Shown: piece by piece, positions 9,515-18,232 of the stretch
Position numbering within the stretch: the stretch's first letter is position 1
Layout of the letters: each line of letters opens with the position of its first letter
Assembly: GCF_020035535.1 (NCBI RefSeq)
Contig: NZ_CP083349.1
Coordinates: 2,852,001-2,916,000, forward strand
Length of the DNA: 64,000 nt
Direction of reading: 5' to 3'
Origin: Ensifer adhaerens
GTDB taxonomy: Bacteria > Pseudomonadota > Alphaproteobacteria > Rhizobiales > Rhizobiaceae
Made by a program: the position numbers and the translations under genes
Notes under the pieces: model-generated
What the model was told of the DNA's origin: nothing
Seen by the model: only the letters and a program-made list of their open reading frames with translations
Database searches by the model: none

Positions 9515-12472
9515 TCAGGCCTTCAGTTTCATGTTTTGCGGATCGACGAAGACCGGGTCGCAGACCTCGGCGACAATCTCCTGATCACGCAGCTTGTCGA
9601 AAACGATGACCTTCTCGCCATATCGCTCACGCCCGGATTTCAGGAAGGCAAGCGCGATAGCGTGCCCCAGCACCGGCGAGAAGCCGGCCGAACTCACCCA
9701 ACCCTGATCGTTCAATGTCGAGGGCTTCGTGCCTTCCTTCAGGAGATGAGCGCCGGCGCGCATGTCCTTGTCGGCATCGACAGGCTTCAGGCCAACAAGT
9801 TGCATGCGGTCGGCCGCCGTCAGGCCATAGCGCGTCGACAGGCGCTTGCCGATGAAATCGGCCTTCTGCATCGAGAGCATGCGACCGAGACCGGCATCGT
9901 CGGGCGTCACGCGACCGTCGAATTCGGCATGCGTCAGCAAACCCTTTTCGAGCCGCAGCACATTCAACGCCTCGACCCCATAGGCGCAAATTTCATGCGG
10001 CCGGCCGGCCTCCATGATCTGATCCGCCACCGCCTCACCGTAGCCTGCAGGCACCGCCAGCTCGAAGGCCAGTTCGCCAGAGAAGGAAATGCGGAAGAGC
10101 CGCGCCGACACGCCGCTTTTCAGGACAATCTTGCGGGCGGACAGGAACGGAAATGCGCCGTCGGAAATGTCGCCGTCGACGATCTGCTGCAGCACTGCGC
10201 GCGCCTTCGGACCGGCAATCGCCATCTGCGCCCATTGGTCGGTCGACGACGTGAAACGGACTTCGAGCTCCGGCCAGAGCGCCTGGGCACAATATTCCAT
10301 GTGCGCCATGACCGGGCCGGCCATCGCCGTCGTCGTGGTCACGAAGAAATGCTCGTCATCGAACCGGCTGACCGTGCCGTCGTCGAAGACAAAGCCATCT
10401 TCGCGCAGCATCAGGCCATAGCGCGCCTTTCCAACCGGCAGCTTCAGGACCGGGTTGCAATAAAGCCGGTTCAGGAACTCCGCGGCATCGGGGCCGAACA
10501 CTTCGATCTTGCCAAGGGTCGAGACGTCGCAGAGGCCGACATTGGCCCGCACATTCAGCACTTCGCGATCGACGCTGTCACGCCAGGTCTTCTCGCCGGC
10601 GCGCGGGAACCAGGCGGAGCGATGCCAGAGCCCCGCCTCGACAAAGGTCGCGCCGTTTTTCTTCGCCCAGCCATGCAGCGGCGACTTGCGCGCGGGTGCT
10701 GCATGTTCGTCGCGGGCCGCACCGGCAAGCGCGCCGAAGGAGACCGGCGTGTAGAACGGCCGGAAGGTGGTGGTGCCGACCTCCGCCGGGCTGACGCCGC
10801 GCATGCCCGCGAGAATGCCGACGGCATTGATATTGGAAAGCTTGCCCTGATCGGTCGCCATACCGTTGGTCGTGTAGCGCTTGGCGTGCTCCACGTGACC
10901 GAAGCCTTCGCGCAACGCCAGACCGAGATCCTTCGCATGCACGTCGTTCTGGAAATCGACAAAGGCCTTCGACTTGGCGCCCGGCACATACCAGAGCGCC
11001 GAGAAGAAGGAGGCCTCCTCGCCATCGACGACAGGTGCTGCGGCCGGGCTGGCGCTGAAGCCGAGATCGGTCGCAATCGCTGCGGCTTTCTCCGCACCAT
11101 CGGAAAGGCAACCCGAGAGCGTATAGACGCCGTTGGCCGCACCCACGGGACGCAGGCCGCCACCGACATCGGGCGCAGCGAATGCCTTCAGCTCCTCCGA
11201 CCAGACCGGCTTCGCACCGCGCTGGCAGGCAAGATGCACGATGGGGCTCCAGCCGCTGGACATGCCGAGCGCATCGCAGGCGATAAGTTCCTCGAAGCCG
11301 GAGCGTTCGACGACGATGCCCTTGAGGCGTTGCCTGCCCTTGGTGTCGACGATCGAAGCGGAACGAATGACCCTGATGCCATCGGGTGCCTGATCGGCGG
11401 CATCAGCCCTGGCATCGACGATCGCCGCGATGGCGACGCCCTTGGCCGCAAGCGCCCGTGCGGTGCGGTACCCGCCGCTTCCGCTCGTGAAGATAGCAAC
11501 TTGCTTGCCGGCGGCCACGCCGTAACGCTCGGCATAGGTGGTCATGGCACCGGCCATCATCACGCCCGGGCGATCGTTGCCGCCGAACACCAGTGGCCGT
11601 TCCTCCGCACCGGTTGCGAGCAAGGCCCGCTTGGCAGCGATGCGCCAGACGCGTTCGCTTACAAGCTTCGAAGACGGTTCGGCGACGTGCTTCTGCACGC
11701 GTTCGACCGCACCGAAGACGTTATCGTCATACCAGCCGAAAACGGTGGTGCGCGAAAGCAGCGTGACGTTGGGCAGCGATTGCAGTTCCGCGACCGTACG
11801 GTCGGCAAAGACGGAGGCCGGGGCGCCGTCGATCGTCTCACCGCTCGAAAGCAGGGAACCGCCAAGGCGGAAATCCTCATCGGCCACGATAACCCTGAGA
11901 CCAGCACGGCCGGCGATCAACGCCGCCATCAGGCCAGCTGGACCGGCGCCGACGACGAGCAGGTCACAGAAGGCCCAGGATTTCTCGTAGGCCTCAGGAT
12001 CGCGCTCGAGCACCGCTCGGCCGAGGCCGGCGGCACGGCGAATGAACGGCTCGTAGACCCGTTCCCAGGCCTGCTTTGGCCACATGAAGGTCTTGTAGTA
12101 GAAGCCGGCGCCGAGGAACGGCGAGAGGACACCGTTGACGGCCCCGACATCGAAGCCGAGCGACGGCCAGCGGTTCTGGCTTTTGGCGGTCAGCCCCCCA
12201 TAGAGCTCGGCGACGGTCGCCTTGGTGTTGGCGTCGGTGCGCGCACCGGAACCGAGGGTGACGAGCGCGTTCGGCTCGGAAGGCCCGGCGCTGACGATGC
12301 CGCGCGGCCGATGATACTTGAAGCTGCGCCCGACGAGCAGCTGGTCGTTGGCAAGTAGCGCAGAAGCAAGCGTGTCGCCGACAAAGCCGCGCAACGGTCG
12401 CCCATCGAAGGTGAAGCTCAGCGACTGGCTGCGATCGACGAGACCGCCGGAGGAAAAACGGTATCCGGTCAT
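9515..12472 (-). CDS. soxA: Sarcosine oxidase alpha subunit
   Basis: Large subunit (985 aa). The N-terminus is a ferredoxin-like Fer2_4 domain (FTFDGRPLRGFVGDTLASALLAN), followed by an NAD-binding Rossmann domain (LLVVGAGPAGLMAALIAGRAG) and a C-terminal GcvT-like tetrahydrofolate domain. The heterotetramer oxidises sarcosine to glycine, yielding H2O2 and, with THF, 5,10-methylene-THF. The start at 12472 overlaps the soxD stop by four bases (ATGA); the open frame extends further upstream but only into soxD. Size and domain order are as expected. Confidence 0.95.
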   Translation of the reverse strand: MTGYRFSSGGLVDRSQSLSFTFDGRPLRGFVGDTLASALLANDQLLVGRSFKYHRPRGIVSAGPSEPNALVTLGSGARTDANTKATVAELYGGLTAKSQNRWPSLGFDVGAVNGVLSPFLGAGFYYKTFMWPKQAWERVYEPFIRRAAGLGRAVLERDPEAYEKSWAFCDLLVVGAGPAGLMAALIAGRAGLRVIVADEDFRLGGSLLSSGETIDGAPASVFADRTVAELQSLPNVTLLSRTTVFGWYDDNVFGAVERVQKHVAEPSSKLVSERVWRIAAKRALLATGAEERPLVFGGNDRPGVMMAGAMTTYAERYGVAAGKQVAIFTSGSGGYRTARALAAKGVAIAAIVDARADAADQAPDGIRVIRSASIVDTKGRQRLKGIVVERSGFEELIACDALGMSSGWSPIVHLACQRGAKPVWSEELKAFAAPDVGGGLRPVGAANGVYTLSGCLSDGAEKAAAIATDLGFSASPAAAPVVDGEEASFFSALWYVPGAKSKAFVDFQNDVHAKDLGLALREGFGHVEHAKRYTTNGMATDQGKLSNINAVGILAGMRGVSPAEVGTTTFRPFYTPVSFGALAGAARDEHAAPARKSPLHGWAKKNGATFVEAGLWHRSAWFPRAGEKTWRDSVDREVLNVRANVGLCDVSTLGKIEVFGPDAAEFLNRLYCNPVLKLPVGKARYGLMLREDGFVFDDGTVSRFDDEHFFVTTTTAMAGPVMAHMEYCAQALWPELEVRFTSSTDQWAQMAIAGPKARAVLQQIVDGDISDGAFPFLSARKIVLKSGVSARLFRISFSGELAFELAVPAGYGEAVADQIMEAGRPHEICAYGVEALNVLRLEKGLLTHAEFDGRVTPDDAGLGRMLSMQKADFIGKRLSTRYGLTAADRMQLVGLKPVDADKDMRAGAHLLKEGTKPSTLNDQGWVSSAGFSPVLGHAIALAFLKSGRERYGEKVIVFDKLRDQEIVAEVCDPVFVDPQNMKLKA

Positions 12473-12747
12473 CGCGCCGGCCTCCGCGCAAACTCGGCGG
12501 CATCGACGACGGAATAGACCTCGTGGGTCGCCGTATCGCGCTCGACCACGAGGAAGCGGCGACAGCCGGCGATGTGATGCCAATGCTCCAACGTGCGGCC
12601 GCGGGGGTTGGTGCGCACGTAAACATAGTCGTGCCAGGCTTCGTCCGAATCCATCGGCTCCGGCCGACCACGCGAGGCATCGCCGCGGATCGCGAATTCT
12701 TCCTTCGGTCGGACCCCGCAATGCGGGCAGGTAATCAGGCTTGCCAT
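12469..12747 (-). CDS. soxD: Sarcosine oxidase delta subunit
   Basis: Small zinc-binding subunit (92 aa). It begins MASLITCPHCGVRPKEEF. The CxxC near residues 7-10 and a later His/Cys pair (HIAGCRRF) match the zinc ligands of the delta subunit. GGAAG lies immediately upstream of the ATG at 12747. The stop overlaps the soxA start by four bases, so the two are translationally coupled. It follows soxB by 73 bp. Confidence 0.95.
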   Translation of the reverse strand: MASLITCPHCGVRPKEEFAIRGDASRGRPEPMDSDEAWHDYVYVRTNPRGRTLEHWHHIAGCRRFLVVERDTATHEVYSVVDAAEFARRPAR

Positions 12748-12820
12748 CGTCTTCCGTGTCCTGAAGCCGCGCTCCGGCTTCCTGTTCATATCAAGCAGGC
12801 CGGTTGCCGGCCGCGTGCTT

Positions 12821-14071
12821 TCAGTGAAGGTTGGGCTGTGGCCCGGCCCCGGCCTCGTCGACGGCATAGCCGCGGGCGAAGCGATCGAGCCTGAGGGCGC
12901 GCGCCACCGGATGGGTGTCGTTCTTGGCGATCAGGTGGGCGAAGCAGTAGCCGGAAGCCGGCGTCGCCTTGAAGCCGCCGTAGCACCAGCCGCAATTGAG
13001 GTAGAGATTGTCGATAGACGTGCGATCGATGATCGGCGAGCCGTCCATGCTCATGTCCATGACACCACCCCAGGCGCGCAGCACCCGCACCCGCGACAGG
13101 CCGGGGATCATCGTCACCCCCTCCTCCATCACGTGTTCCGCCGTCGCAAGGTTGCCGCGCTGAGCATAGGAGGAATAGCCGTCAATCTCGGCGCCGAAAA
13201 CGAGCCCGCCCTTGTCCGACTGCGAGATGTAGAAATGCCCGCCGCCGTAGACGATCACGTGGTCGATGCAGGGCTTCAGCCCCTCGGTCACGAAGGCCTG
13301 CAGCACATGGCTTTCCAGCGGCAGCTTCAGATCCGCCATCTCGCCGACGCGCGAGGAATTGCCGGCCGCGGCCAGCGCCAGCTTGCCGCAGCCGATGAAG
13401 CCCTTGGTCGTTTCGACGCCGGTGACGACACCGTTTTCGCGGCGGATGCCGGTCACTTCGCAATGTTCGATGATGTCGACGCCGTGCCGGTCGGCACCGC
13501 GGGCATAGCCCCAGGCAACGGCATCATGCCGCGCCGTACCGGCGCGGCGTTGCAACAGACCACCGAGGATCGGATAGCGGGCGTGATCGTAATTGAGGAA
13601 AGGGATCATCTTCTTCAACTGCTCGCGCTCGATGAGTTCGGCGGCAACGCCCTCCATCCACATCGCGTTGCCGCGGCGGACATAGGCGTCACGCTGGGCG
13701 TCGCTGTGGTAGAGCATGATGACGCCACGCTGCGAAAGCATCACATTGTAGTTGAGATCCTGCTCGAGCCCTTCCCAGAGCTTCATCGAAAATTCGTAGA
13801 AGGGTTCGTTGCCGGGCAGCATGTAGTTGGAACGTACGATCGTGGTGTTGCGGCCGACATTGCCGGAACCGAGATAGCCCTTCTCCAGCACCGCGACGTT
13901 CTTCACGCCGAATTCCTTGGCGAGATAATAGGCGGTCGAGAGGCCGTGCCCGCCGCCACCGATGATGATCACGTCATAGTGCGGTTTCGGCTGCGGCTGG
14001 CGCCATTGCGGCTTCCAATTCAGGTTTCCGGAAAGGGCGTTCCTGACGAGCGAGAAGGCGGAATAACGCAT
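12821..14071 (-). CDS. soxB: Sarcosine oxidase beta subunit
   Basis: Catalytic DAO-family flavoprotein subunit (416 aa). It has the FAD-binding motif VIIIGGGGHGLSTAYYLA after an N-terminal stretch RYSAFSLVRNALSGNLNWKP that is strongly typical of SoxB. It holds non-covalent FAD at the sarcosine site and covalent FMN at the interface with alpha. The start at 14071 fits the family N-terminus; an upstream extension lacks similarity. It is the first gene of soxBDAG and is divergent from cysQ, with about 230 bp between them that must hold both promoters; no glycine riboswitch was recognised there. Confidence 0.95.
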   Translation of the reverse strand: MRYSAFSLVRNALSGNLNWKPQWRQPQPKPHYDVIIIGGGGHGLSTAYYLAKEFGVKNVAVLEKGYLGSGNVGRNTTIVRSNYMLPGNEPFYEFSMKLWEGLEQDLNYNVMLSQRGVIMLYHSDAQRDAYVRRGNAMWMEGVAAELIEREQLKKMIPFLNYDHARYPILGGLLQRRAGTARHDAVAWGYARGADRHGVDIIEHCEVTGIRRENGVVTGVETTKGFIGCGKLALAAAGNSSRVGEMADLKLPLESHVLQAFVTEGLKPCIDHVIVYGGGHFYISQSDKGGLVFGAEIDGYSSYAQRGNLATAEHVMEEGVTMIPGLSRVRVLRAWGGVMDMSMDGSPIIDRTSIDNLYLNCGWCYGGFKATPASGYCFAHLIAKNDTHPVARALRLDRFARGYAVDEAGAGPQPNLH

Positions 14072-14301
14072 GAAGGCATCCAGTTCAGTTGCGTCGGCAC
14101 ATTTGCACAGCCGGGCCGCGGAAGCAAAGACACAAGCTTCTCGCAGTTGCAAAAAACCCTTCGCCGGCTCATCGAGCCTCGGCTGCCAGGAAGAACGAAT
14201 CGAGGTCAGTCTTCAGTGGAATACGCCTACCGCCGAAAGCATTAGGTACCTTCCTGTTCTCAATGTGCTATGTGCTTGATGACAGAGGGAAGTAGGGGCG
14301 A

Positions 14302-15078
14302 ATGCTGGAGATACTGCAACAATCGGCGATATCAGCGGGTCGGGCCATTCTCGACATCTACAATGCTGGCCCTGAAGTCACCTACAAGCCGGACTGTTCG
14401 CCGGTCACAGACGCCGACGCCTGTGCCGAACGCATCATCCTCGCGGATCTCGCCCGCGCCTTCCCTGGGGTTCCTGTGGTCGCCGAGGAAGCGGTCGCCG
14501 CCGGCTTCGTGCCTGACATCGCCGGCAAGTCCTTCTTCCTCGTCGATCCACTCGACGGCACGAAGGAATTCATCGGCCGCCACGACGACTTCACCGTCAA
14601 TATCGCATTGATCGAGAACGGCGCGCCTGTGGCCGGGGTCGTCTATGCGCCGGCGCTGCGCATTCTCTATGCCGCCTACCAGGGCAAGGCAGTAAAGACG
14701 GTCATCGACGCGACCTTCCGTCTCGATGATGAAACGGTCATTGGCTGCCGCAGTTGCGGCGATCGCATGGTGGGGCTTGCCAGCCGTTCGCACAACAGCG
14801 CCGAGACGATCGCCTACCTCGCCGAGCACGGCATAGCCGACTACAGGGCGGTCGGCTCGTCGCTGAAGTTCTGCCTCCTCGCCGAGGGGCTCGCCGACGT
14901 CTATCCACGTTTCAGCCGCACGATGGAATGGGACACGGCTGCGGGCGATGCCATTCTTCGGGCAGCCGGCGGCGAAACGCTGACGATGGACGGTGCTCCA
15001 CTCACCTACGGTAAGCGCAACCAGAAGGACGACAGCGACTTCGCAAACCCCTGGTTCGTTTCGCGCGGCAAGCCGTAG
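14302..15078 (+). CDS. cysQ: 3'(2'),5'-bisphosphate nucleotidase CysQ
   Basis: Mg-dependent, Li-sensitive inositol-monophosphatase-superfamily enzyme that removes the 3'-phosphate from PAP/PAPS during sulfate assimilation. The metal-binding motifs are clear: EEAVAAG, DPLDGTKEF and WDTAAGDA. The length (258 aa) is typical. It is a single gene between the divergent sox operon and a convergent response-regulator gene; no other sulfate-assimilation gene is nearby. Confidence 0.93.
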   Translation: MLEILQQSAISAGRAILDIYNAGPEVTYKPDCSPVTDADACAERIILADLARAFPGVPVVAEEAVAAGFVPDIAGKSFFLVDPLDGTKEFIGRHDDFTVNIALIENGAPVAGVVYAPALRILYAAYQGKAVKTVIDATFRLDDETVIGCRSCGDRMVGLASRSHNSAETIAYLAEHGIADYRAVGSSLKFCLLAEGLADVYPRFSRTMEWDTAAGDAILRAAGGETLTMDGAPLTYGKRNQKDDSDFANPWFVSRGKP

Positions 15079-15097
15079 GGATCCCTCCGGGATCCCG

Positions 15098-15481
15098 TCA
15101 TTCGTACCGCATTCCGGCGGCGATCAGCTGGCCGAGCGACCACTCGTTGAACGGCTTGTCTATCCGCGGGATACCCCGCAGGTGGCTTGGGAAAAGCTCT
15201 ATGTCTCCGTAGCCGCTGGTGAACCCAAACGGCATGCCGCGCGCGAGCATCGCATCGGCAACGCCGAAGCTCGTATGGTTGTCGAGGCTGACGTCGAGAA
15301 TTGCAAAGTCGAAGCCCTGTCGAGACAGGATCTCCATCGCCTGGTCCGCGTTCCCCGCGATCGTCACCTCGGCAATCCCGAGCGAGGTCAGGATCTCTTC
15401 TGCATCCGATGCGATCAGGAAATTGTCTTCGAGAATAAGAACGGCCCGGACATGCGGCGGAACTTCATCCATCCAGCTCAC
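15098..15481 (-). CDS. Single-domain response regulator
   Basis: A 127-residue receiver domain with no output domain. The acidic pair is E18/D19, the phosphoacceptor is D63 (AILDVSL), the Thr/Ser switch is at 88-89 and the conserved Lys is K109 (DKPF). Such stand-alone receivers are common in rhizobia, often linked to HWE/HisKA_2 kinases of the general stress response, but no kinase is nearby. A possible role as a phosphate shuttle or sink is inference. GTGGAG precedes the chosen start. Confidence 0.88.
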   Translation of the reverse strand: MSWMDEVPPHVRAVLILEDNFLIASDAEEILTSLGIAEVTIAGNADQAMEILSRQGFDFAILDVSLDNHTSFGVADAMLARGMPFGFTSGYGDIELFPSHLRGIPRIDKPFNEWSLGQLIAAGMRYE

Positions 15482-15695
15482 TCCACCTTTTGCGCATACC
15501 GACAGGGCATTTGCGCCGATAAGAGCAAGCTATAGGCGCCTCAAGCCGACCCGGCATTTAAATAAGACATGTGGCCCCGATTGGGGCGAAGTGCGGAACA
15601 ACGAACCGCTACCGACGTTCAACACCGGTACGCGGATTACGATCGCGCACGATCGTCGTTTCGCGGCTTCCTCAAGATAGAACGGGAGCAGGAGA

Positions 15696-16208
15696 ATGAA
15701 GCAGACAGCCTCCGTGCTTAAACCGAAGGTCAAGGACGAAGAATTCGACATCGGCCTGACCAGAGCCTATCGCCAGCAGATGGCGGCAGCACTGTCCGAC
15801 ATCCTCGCGGATACCTACAAGCTGGTGATCAAGAGCCACATCTACCATTGGAATGTGGTCGGCCCATTGTTCAAGCCGCTGCACGAGTTGACGGAAGAGC
15901 ACTACAATACGCTCTTCCAGGCAACCGATGTCATCGCCGAGCGTATCCGCGCACTGGGCCACCTCGCCCCAGCCAAACTCACCGAAGTGGCGGCATTTGC
16001 CCCGGGCGGCGGCTCCGTCAACCACACGAGCGCGGCCGACATGGTTGCCGACCTGATCGCCGATCATGAAGCGGCCGTGCGCCGCATGCGCGATGCCGGC
16101 ACAAAGGCAGACGAGAACGACGACCTCGTCACCACGGATATGCTGACCGATCGCCTCAACTTCCACGAAAAGGCGCTCTGGATGCTGAGGGCGATCGTCG
16201 CGAGCTGA
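15696..16208 (+). CDS. dps: Dps-family DNA-binding ferritin-like protein
   Basis: Protects DNA in starvation and oxidative stress by oxidising and storing iron in a dodecamer. The 170-residue sequence has the ferroxidase ligands H51, H63, E67, D78 and E82 in the pattern YHWNVVGPLFKPLHELTEEHY. The N-terminal tail has several Lys residues, as in DNA-binding Dps proteins. GGAGCAGGAG lies just before the ATG. It stands alone, next to a Crp/Fnr gene and a receiver protein, a stress-oriented neighbourhood. Confidence 0.93.
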   Translation: MKQTASVLKPKVKDEEFDIGLTRAYRQQMAAALSDILADTYKLVIKSHIYHWNVVGPLFKPLHELTEEHYNTLFQATDVIAERIRALGHLAPAKLTEVAAFAPGGGSVNHTSAADMVADLIADHEAAVRRMRDAGTKADENDDLVTTDMLTDRLNFHEKALWMLRAIVAS

Positions 16209-16276
16209 ACGCCCCCCAAGGGAACCGACCGATGCGGCGGCGGGCGCCGCATCCTCCGATGAACGTCTTCCCGCTC

Positions 16277-17023
16277 TCAGATGAAAGGCCGCCTGATTTC
16301 CCGATAGCCGTCCCATCCGGCGATCGCCAGCAAGCCCTTGATATCGCCGACATTGCAGCCTTTTTCCGCCCAACGGATGACACCGCGCGCCGCAAGCTTC
16401 TTCAAGGTCTTGTTGGTATGCACGATCGAAAGCCCAAGCGTGTCCGCCACGTGCTGCTGGGTAATTGGAATGGCGACACGGTTGCCGTCGAACAGGTTGA
16501 GCGCCTCCGCTCTCTGGTAGAGGAAGGCAAGCAGGTAGGCGGCTCGCTCGAGCGCCGAACGGCGGCCGATGCTCAACAGGTTCTCGTCGAGGATGCGCTC
16601 CTCGCGCGCCGCGATCCAGGTGAGGTCGTAGGCAAGTTCGGGGTAGCTCTTGTAGAGCTCGTTGAGCTTGGTCCGCTCGAAGACGCAAAGGGTGACGGGG
16701 GACAAGGCCTCGATGGAGTGCTGCATTTCGCCCAGCAGTGACCCCTGCAGGCCGACGAGGTCACCGGGCATGACGTAGTTCAGGATCTGGCGGCGGCCAT
16801 CATCGAGCGTCTTGTAGCGAAAGCCCCAGCCGGAGAGCACGGTGAAGAGATGCGCGCTCTGGGCGCCCTCCATGAGGATGGTCGCGCCCGCGTCGACCGC
16901 GAATTCACCGACCTTGAAGCGCGAGACATAGGCGAGTTCGTCGCTCGTGAAGGCGCGAAAGTGAGCGAGCCTGCGCAAGGGACAGTTTTCGCAATCGGTG
17001 CGTTTCTCGCTCCGGCCGTTCAT
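16277..17023 (-). CDS. Crp/Fnr-family transcriptional regulator
   Basis: 248 residues. The N-terminal cyclic-nucleotide-like sensor domain spans roughly 30-150, and the C-terminal winged helix has the recognition region ITQQHVADTLGLSIVHTNKTLKKLAARG near 185-215. Only a CxxC (C11, C14) and a central Cys are present, so the full four-Cys iron-sulfur set of FNR is not met, and the cAMP-binding residues of CRP are not obvious. It therefore resembles the large group of uncharacterised rhizobial Crp/Fnr regulators. It is convergent with dps. The signal and targets are unknown. Confidence 0.88.
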   Translation of the reverse strand: MNGRSEKRTDCENCPLRRLAHFRAFTSDELAYVSRFKVGEFAVDAGATILMEGAQSAHLFTVLSGWGFRYKTLDDGRRQILNYVMPGDLVGLQGSLLGEMQHSIEALSPVTLCVFERTKLNELYKSYPELAYDLTWIAAREERILDENLLSIGRRSALERAAYLLAFLYQRAEALNLFDGNRVAIPITQQHVADTLGLSIVHTNKTLKKLAARGVIRWAEKGCNVGDIKGLLAIAGWDGYREIRRPFI

Positions 17024-17216
17024 TCCTTCGGCTCCTCCACTCGCTTGCCCTTCAATACAAAGCTGCAGGTAGCGCCAGTGTTCCCGGCGGCAAGACTGCT
17101 TTGAAAATAAACGGTTTTCGACGCCTCATCTGTGGAGGGGGTTATCACGCGGCAATAGACAGGCGGCGGCGAGCGCCCTATCTCTTGCATTCAATCCCAC
17201 CGCTGGAGCCTCCGCC

Positions 17217-18074
17217 ATGCAGCATCCTGCCTTTGCACCCAACAATGTTGCCGTCATCACCGGCGCCGCCTCCGGCATCGGACTGGCAGCGGCCCTTCGC
17301 TTTGCCTCGCTCGGTCTGCGGGTCGTGCTCGCCGATCTCGCAGGTGACAGATTGGACAAGGCGGCGGCCGAGGTCGCTGCCGTGTCCCCGGCTGGTGCGC
17401 AAAACGTCGTTGCGATCCCGACCGATGTCTCGCGCATTGGAGATCTCGAAGCCCTCGAACGCGGCGCACATCAACGGTTCGGCGAAGTGCACGTGCTGAT
17501 GAACAATGCCGGCGTCCAGCCGGGTAGCGCCATACTCGGTGCGCTCGCAGCCTGGGAGGCGACGATCGCCGTCAATCTCTGGGGTGTCGTCAATGGTGCC
17601 CGCACCTTCGCACCGGGCATGATCGCCCATGGCAAGGCGGCGGTTATCATCAACACCGGCTCGAAACAGGGCATCACCACGCCGCCGGGCGACCCCGCCT
17701 ACAATGTCTCGAAGGCCGGCGTTAAGGTCTTTACCGAGGCGCTGGAACACGAGCTACGCAACACAGCCGACAGCCAGGTTCACGCTCACCTCCTGATCCC
17801 CGGTTTCGTCTATACCGGGCTGACGGCCCATGGCCGCACGGAGAAGCCCGCCGGCGCCTGGACGGCCGAGCAGACCGTCGAGTTCATGATGGAAAGTCTC
17901 GGCCGGGGCGATTTCTATATCCTCTGCCCTGACAACGATGTCCCGCGCGCAACCGACGAGCGGCGCATTCTGTGGGCCGCCGGCGACATCGTCGAGAACC
18001 GGCCGCCGCTCTCACGCTGGCATCCGAAATACGGGGAAGCATTCAAGGCGTTTCTCGAGAAGGATCGCGACTGA
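17217..18074 (+). CDS. Short-chain dehydrogenase/reductase
   Basis: NAD(P)-dependent SDR of 285 residues. The cofactor motif TGAASGIG is near residue 16, followed by NNAG, and the catalytic Ser-Tyr-Lys set appears as NTGSKQG and YNVSKAG. A long C-terminal region follows the catalytic Lys, as in classical SDRs acting on larger substrates. No neighbour indicates the substrate, so only the family is assigned. Confidence 0.88.
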   Translation: MQHPAFAPNNVAVITGAASGIGLAAALRFASLGLRVVLADLAGDRLDKAAAEVAAVSPAGAQNVVAIPTDVSRIGDLEALERGAHQRFGEVHVLMNNAGVQPGSAILGALAAWEATIAVNLWGVVNGARTFAPGMIAHGKAAVIINTGSKQGITTPPGDPAYNVSKAGVKVFTEALEHELRNTADSQVHAHLLIPGFVYTGLTAHGRTEKPAGAWTAEQTVEFMMESLGRGDFYILCPDNDVPRATDERRILWAAGDIVENRPPLSRWHPKYGEAFKAFLEKDRD

Positions 18075-18080
18075 TCCTCC

Positions 18081-18155
18081 TGCATAATTCCTTAGATCGG
18101 CATCGATTTTAGGATGAACTTGTAGCGCGTCTCGAAAGACGCGCGGCGCGTAAAC
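18081..18155. repeat. Degenerate RIME1-like palindromic repeat
   Basis: This 75-bp stretch has an inner palindrome (CCTTAGATCGGCATCGATTTTAGG) next to a second one (GCGCGTCTCGAAAGACGCGC). Both resemble, in inverted orientation, the two palindromes of the RIME1-like elements at 53445 and 61288. It appears to lack part of one arm. It lies between the SDR gene and the VOC-hydrolase gene. Confidence 0.6.
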
Positions 18156-18232
18156 ACAGCGTTCGCGGCAGCGCTTCTGGCGCCGGCGCTGCGCTTCGTG
18201 TTTTGTGAGCTAAGACCAATGAGGAAATGAGA

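Noticed and set aside
9536..12358. A 940-codon open frame on the plus strand opposite soxA
   Set aside because: It lies entirely antisense to a clearly recognised gene, has no family features, and such frames are common opposite high-GC genes.
14072..14301. Possible glycine riboswitch upstream of soxB
   Set aside because: No paired glycine aptamer-like conserved blocks could be recognised in the divergent region.
16277..17023. Oxygen-sensing FNR/FixK
   Set aside because: Only a CxxC and one central Cys are present, so the four-Cys cluster of FNR is incomplete and no FixK-specific context (fixNOQP) is nearby.
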